Shown: positions 33,483-35,938 of the stretch, in pieces
Numbering within the stretch: the first letter of the stretch is position 1
Layout of the letters: each line of letters opens with the position of its first letter
NCBI RefSeq assembly: GCF_005503365.1
Contig: NZ_SCML01000063.1
Location: 1-35,938, forward strand
DNA from: Hydrogenophaga sp. 2FB
GTDB taxonomy: Bacteria > Pseudomonadota > Gammaproteobacteria > Burkholderiales > Burkholderiaceae_C
DNA: 35,938 nt
Direction of reading: 5' to 3'
Position numbers and translations under genes: made by a program
Notes under the pieces: generated by a model
The model's database searches: none
What the model saw: only the letters and a program-made list of their open reading frames with translations
Told to the model about the DNA's origin: nothing

Positions 33483-33541
33483 TTGAGGCTTGCTGAAATG
33501 CACCGGCGACGAAGTCGCAGGCACAGATCGGCAAACCCTGT

Positions 33542-33617
<76 letters not shown>

Positions 33618-33711
33618 AATTTGAAGTCGCAATGAGTCGCTCATGGCGGCAACGGAAGAAAAAACAAGCTCTTCCGCTGCTACAATGCGAGGCTCTTTGA
33701 GTCCAGGTTAT

Positions 33712-33787
33712 GACCCTATCGTCTAGAGGCCTAGGACATCACCCTTTCACGGTGAGTACCGGGGTTCGAATCCCCGTAGGGTCGCCA
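33712..33787 (+). tRNA. tRNA-Glu(TTC)
   Basis: A 76-nt cloverleaf with CCA. The acceptor GACCCTA/TAGGGTC is perfect, the anticodon is TTC and the T-loop TTCGAAT. A TACAAT box at 33,681-33,686 could be its own -10 promoter element, so it may not depend on the tRNA-Ala promoter. Confidence 0.97.
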
Positions 33788-33856
33788 AACAAGCCGCAAG
33801 GCAAGTAGGCAACAAGTGGTTGGCACTTGGTTCGCAAGAACAAACGCCATCTACCA

Positions 33857-33933
33857 GGAGTGGTAGTTCAGTTGGTTAGAATACCGGCCTGTCACGCCGG
33901 GGGTCGCGGGTTCGAGCCCCGTCCACTCCGCCA
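33857..33933 (+). tRNA. tRNA-Asp(GTC)
   Basis: A 77-nt cloverleaf with CCA. The acceptor GGAGTGG/CCACTCC is perfect and the anticodon is GTC. Last of the cluster, followed by a strong terminator. Confidence 0.97.
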
Positions 33934-33962
33934 AAATGTCGTTGTAAATCAACAGCTTAGAT

Positions 33963-33993
33963 AAAGCCCGGTGCGAAAGCAGCGGGCTTTTTT
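33963..33993 (+). terminator. Intrinsic terminator of the tRNA cluster
   Basis: AAAGCCCG (33,963-33,970) pairs with CGGGCTTT (33,983-33,990), the inner TGC-GAAA-GCA adds stability, and a T-run follows. It ends the tRNA-Ala/Glu/Asp transcript. Confidence 0.9.
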
Positions 33994-34485
33994 CTTGCCC
34001 GAACGGAAATCAGTGTCCCCGTTTTGTCCCGGGAAATACTTTGAAGGACTTTGAAGTACCTGGAGGATCGTCCCGGTTTTGTCCCCACTTTCAATGCAAG
34101 CAGAGTGGAAGCGTCGCTGTGAGAGCGCTTGATGTCAGGCTCTGTACCAGTACGTCGGGAGTGTACTTTCGGTGGCTGCCACCACCTGAGCCGATGCCAT
34201 CGGCGCGTGTGGTATTCTGCGTGCAGTCATCCATCTGAATGTGGATAAATTGAACGTCCGTTTTCAACGGACTCGAGGCTTTGATCGTCGTGATGTCCCA
34301 AGCTGACCGTCCGACACAAGCCCTCCCACTCCATGCTCAATCGCGCACTCATGTGCGGCATCAACATTTCCCAATGTCGTGGAATGTCGATGAGTCGAAC
34401 ACTTCACGTGTCTCGATCGATCATCTGTCAGTCTCAACCCGTCAGCTCGTTGAAACTGGGCGCGTCCGCGCCGCCAGGAAGAGCC
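33994..34485. other. 492-bp gene-free start of the right accessory region
   Basis: No credible gene. It contains two near-identical direct repeats, GTCCCCGTTTTGTCCC at 34,015 and GTCCCGGTTTTGTCCCC at 34,070, 55 bp apart. Between them is a tandem 10-mer, ACTTTGAAGG/ACTTTGAAGT (34,038-34,057). A perfect 7-bp stem-loop, GTCCGTT-TTC-AACGGAC, lies at 34,256-34,272. The region is visibly more A+T-rich than the core genes and probably begins foreign DNA. The last 150 bp presumably hold the promoter of the HTH gene. Confidence 0.5.
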
Positions 34486-34776
34486 ATGAGCACAGCGTTA
34501 CTGATCCCCTACCTTGAGGGAGCCCGAACAATTGGTATTGCCAACCAGACAGCAAAAAACTGGCTTTCTGCCGGAAGGTTTCCAGTTGCGACCTTCCTGA
34601 TCGGACGCCGAAGGATGGTTCGAGTTTCAGATCTCGAAGCCTTTGTCGCAGGCCTTGGCGAGCCACCTCGCGAGACCGTTTGTTCCAAGGTGGCACCACC
34701 TGCTGTCGAGCTCAAAAGAAGCAGGGGCAGACCTCGGAAGTCTGCAAACTCAAACGGGGTTTCTCGCTCTATTTGA
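34486..34776 (+). CDS. Small helix-turn-helix protein with AT-hook-like tail
   Basis: The 96-residue product has an N-terminal AlpA/MerR-like winged HTH. IPYLEGARTIGIANQTAKNW (7-26) is the recognition region, AGRFPVATFLIGRRRMVRV (29-47) forms the wing, and SDLEAFVAG follows. The tail holds RSRGRPRK (78-85), an AT-hook-like minor-groove motif. Such proteins are typical of phages and islands (excisionase or regulator). The frame is open further upstream, but ATG 34,486 has an AGGAAGAG Shine-Dalgarno and gives the HTH at the usual position. No integrase is nearby, so an excisionase role is not supported and a regulator is more likely. Confidence 0.65.
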   Translation: MSTALLIPYLEGARTIGIANQTAKNWLSAGRFPVATFLIGRRRMVRVSDLEAFVAGLGEPPRETVCSKVAPPAVELKRSRGRPRKSANSNGVSRSI

Positions 34777-35097
34777 GCAGCGGTTTGCGGTGACCGTGCA
34801 CTAAGTACTCGGCGAGTCTCGGAGAATATGAAGTGAATACTGATGGCTGTCGTCCACCCTTGGAAGGTGAGAGGCAGCAGTGCAGCGAAAGCGGGTGCTG
34901 GCCAACGGCTGCATTCAGGAAGATCAGTTTTGAAATTTGGCGTACCGGTCGGCGGTCACTCGCCGCCAGTACAGTGCAGAAGCCAGAACTTCGACCAAGC
35001 TCACGGAAGTGGGCTACCGATGAATCGTTGTTCACTCGGACGTGAGCAATCTGCAAATCGAGACGGCTATCGAGGATGACGCTATCCGCCGCCGAGC
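34777..35097. other. 321-bp region without recognised gene
   Basis: Two plus-strand open frames (34,833-35,045 and 34,843-35,079) overlap each other, show no domain and have no Shine-Dalgarno, so neither is called. GGCGG-N7-CCGCC (34,951-34,967) can form a small hairpin. Nothing else was recognised. Confidence 0.45.
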
Positions 35098-35825
35098 CTA
35101 CGGCTGTGTCAGCTGTTCCGCAGGCAGACCAAACAGTTTTCGTAGCTGTTTCAAATTGTCCTCATTCGGTGTCACGACTTCGAGGTAGGTTTCCTCATTG
35201 ATCGGTATACCCATGTCACGACGCACTGCCGCGATCAGTGGAATCGTTAGCTTAGACAATCGCGCATGTTCGGCGTAGCAATGCTTAGTGAACTCAAGGT
35301 GCAAGGGCCGCAGCGTTTGAGCAAGTTTGGTGTGAGATGCATCATGCTCGGCGGCCAATTTCGACTCTCGCTCAAAAAGCGCATTCAAAGCTGCAAACCG
35401 CTCATTTGTCATCGACCCAGCCAGATGCCCTTCGCGCACCAGATCGGCAAGCTTGGCCGTCGATTTTTGATAGTGATCGCGCATCGAAGCATGCCTTAGC
35501 GTTTCAGCTCTCATGTCGTCGAGCGCAATACGATCAACTCTTAGCGTCATGAAAGTATCGTCAAGCTGCCGGTATAACGTCGCAAACTTCAACGCTACTT
35601 CTTCACTTGCTACGACGTGCAGGCGCGCCGTACCTGAAGCTCGCTTAGCAAACGCATCACGAACCTCAAGCGCAGACTTGTTGAGGTTCTGAATCTCGGT
35701 AATCGACGCCATTCCCAACGCAATGGCTTCAGCAGCATCCAGGTAAATCTGCTTGCGAAGATTAAGTTCATGCTCCTTGGCACGCATCGCTTGATCATGC
35801 GTATGTTCCTCAGCGCGCATCGCTT
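35098..35825 (-). pseudogene. Coiled-coil protein gene of unknown function, 5' end cut off by IS66 insertion
   Basis: About 242 residues remain. They begin with a heptad-rich, charged helix (MRAEEHTHDQAMRAKEHELN) and continue as mostly helical sequence with little hydrophobic character. No family is recognised. The open frame continues past 35,825 to a TTG at 35,868, but that part lies inside the IS66 terminus (which begins at 35,826), so those residues are not native. An internal ATG at 35,820 could still allow expression but has no Shine-Dalgarno. The missing 5' part may have encoded a membrane anchor, since similar charged helices often follow one, but this is speculation. The stop is at 35,098. 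Confidence 0.6.
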
Positions 35826-35938
35826 GTAAGCGTCCAGCGATCCCATCTTGACGGTGGAGGCAAGACAACGCAGTGGTCAGAAAGGCTGTACCCAGCGATG
35901 CGGCAGCAGCTCATCAATCCGGTGGTGGGGATGTGTTT
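35826..35938. mobile_element. IS66-family insertion sequence, one terminus
   Basis: On the plus strand the element begins with GTAAGCG at 35,826, the family's characteristic terminal heptamer, continuing GTAAGCGTCCAGCGATCCC. The C-terminus of an IS66-type transposase ends 51 bp inside and reads towards this terminus, as expected. IS66 elements duplicate 8 bp of target, so CATCGCTT (35,818-35,825) should recur at the other end, which is outside the window. Confidence 0.8.
35877..35938 (-). CDS. tnpC: IS66-family transposase, C-terminal fragment at window edge
   Basis: The last 19 codons, THPHHRIDELLPHRWVQPF, are followed by a stop at 35,879-35,877. The HPxxRIDELLPHRW ending is typical of TnpC-type IS66 transposases. 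The rest of the gene lies beyond the window. It was too short to appear as a standard open frame. Confidence 0.8.
   Translation of the reverse strand, partial: THPHHRIDELLPHRWVQPF

Noticed and set aside
34041..34238. 65-codon open frame after the tRNA-Asp terminator
   Set aside because: No Shine-Dalgarno, no domain, and it spans direct repeats that look regulatory.
35098..35868. A native 256-residue protein starting at TTG 35,868
   Set aside because: The first 15 or so codons lie inside the IS66 terminus, so this start is not native.

Overview
The window is a high-GC chromosomal segment of a betaproteobacterium, most likely a member of the Comamonadaceae (Hydrogenophaga/Acidovorax-like). 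This placement rests on protein character, on the order folC-SPOR-cvpA-purF-metZ-gltX, and on short palindromic intergenic repeats. It is an inference, since no search could be run. About 31 kb (2,988-33,993) is ordinary core genome. Both ends carry acquired DNA.

Left end (1-2,987): the right part of an integrated element. An AntA/AntB-type antirepressor and a DUF1376 protein overlap by 4 bp and face a tyrosine integrase. The integrase starts 88 bp from the 3' end of tRNA-Thr(CGT), which is the probable attachment site. The other end of the element lies outside the window.

Core part 1 (3,064-11,340): fbp, pepN and prfB on the minus strand, then a secreted barrel-like protein and an alpha/beta hydrolase. 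An AMP-forming acyl-CoA synthetase diverges from the hydrolase. prfB carries the classic programmed +1 frameshift (CTT TGA C behind an SD-like GGAGG), so the full gene starts at 7,922.

Core part 2 (11,341-18,357): a LysR regulator diverges from a five-gene operon matching E. coli ydcSTUV-patD: putrescine/spermidine-type ABC uptake plus gamma-aminobutyraldehyde dehydrogenase. It ends at a strong intrinsic terminator shared with a convergent OmpA-type lipoprotein gene. A LysR-type box and a 9-bp inverted repeat lie in the divergent gap.

Core part 3 (18,374-33,993): OmpA/YiaD-like lipoprotein, Tas-like aldo-keto reductase, ybaK, plsY, a RidA-family protein, a retropepsin-like protease, yajQ, murB, argG, ppnP, yffB, then folC-SPOR-cvpA-purF-metZ-gltX and a tRNA-Ala/Glu/Asp cluster. 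Two dispersed repeat families occupy the gaps. One is an 82-87 bp palindromic element with three copies within 2.5 kb. The other is a 65-bp sequence with two copies differing at one base, both between convergent genes. Several genes (hydrolase, tas-like, murB, yffB, folC) have a -10-like hexamer exactly 6-7 nt before the ATG and no Shine-Dalgarno, suggesting leaderless transcripts.

Right end (33,994-35,938): more A+T-rich, sparsely coding accessory DNA with a small HTH/AT-hook protein and a coiled-coil protein of unknown function. The 5' end of the coiled-coil gene has been cut off by an IS66-family element, whose terminus (GTAAGCG) is at 35,826 and whose transposase C-terminus runs off the window. 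No complete novel defence or mobile system is visible. The most interesting signals are the repeat families, one of which supplies the start codon and N-terminus of a protease, the leaderless-promoter pattern, and the IS66 junction.
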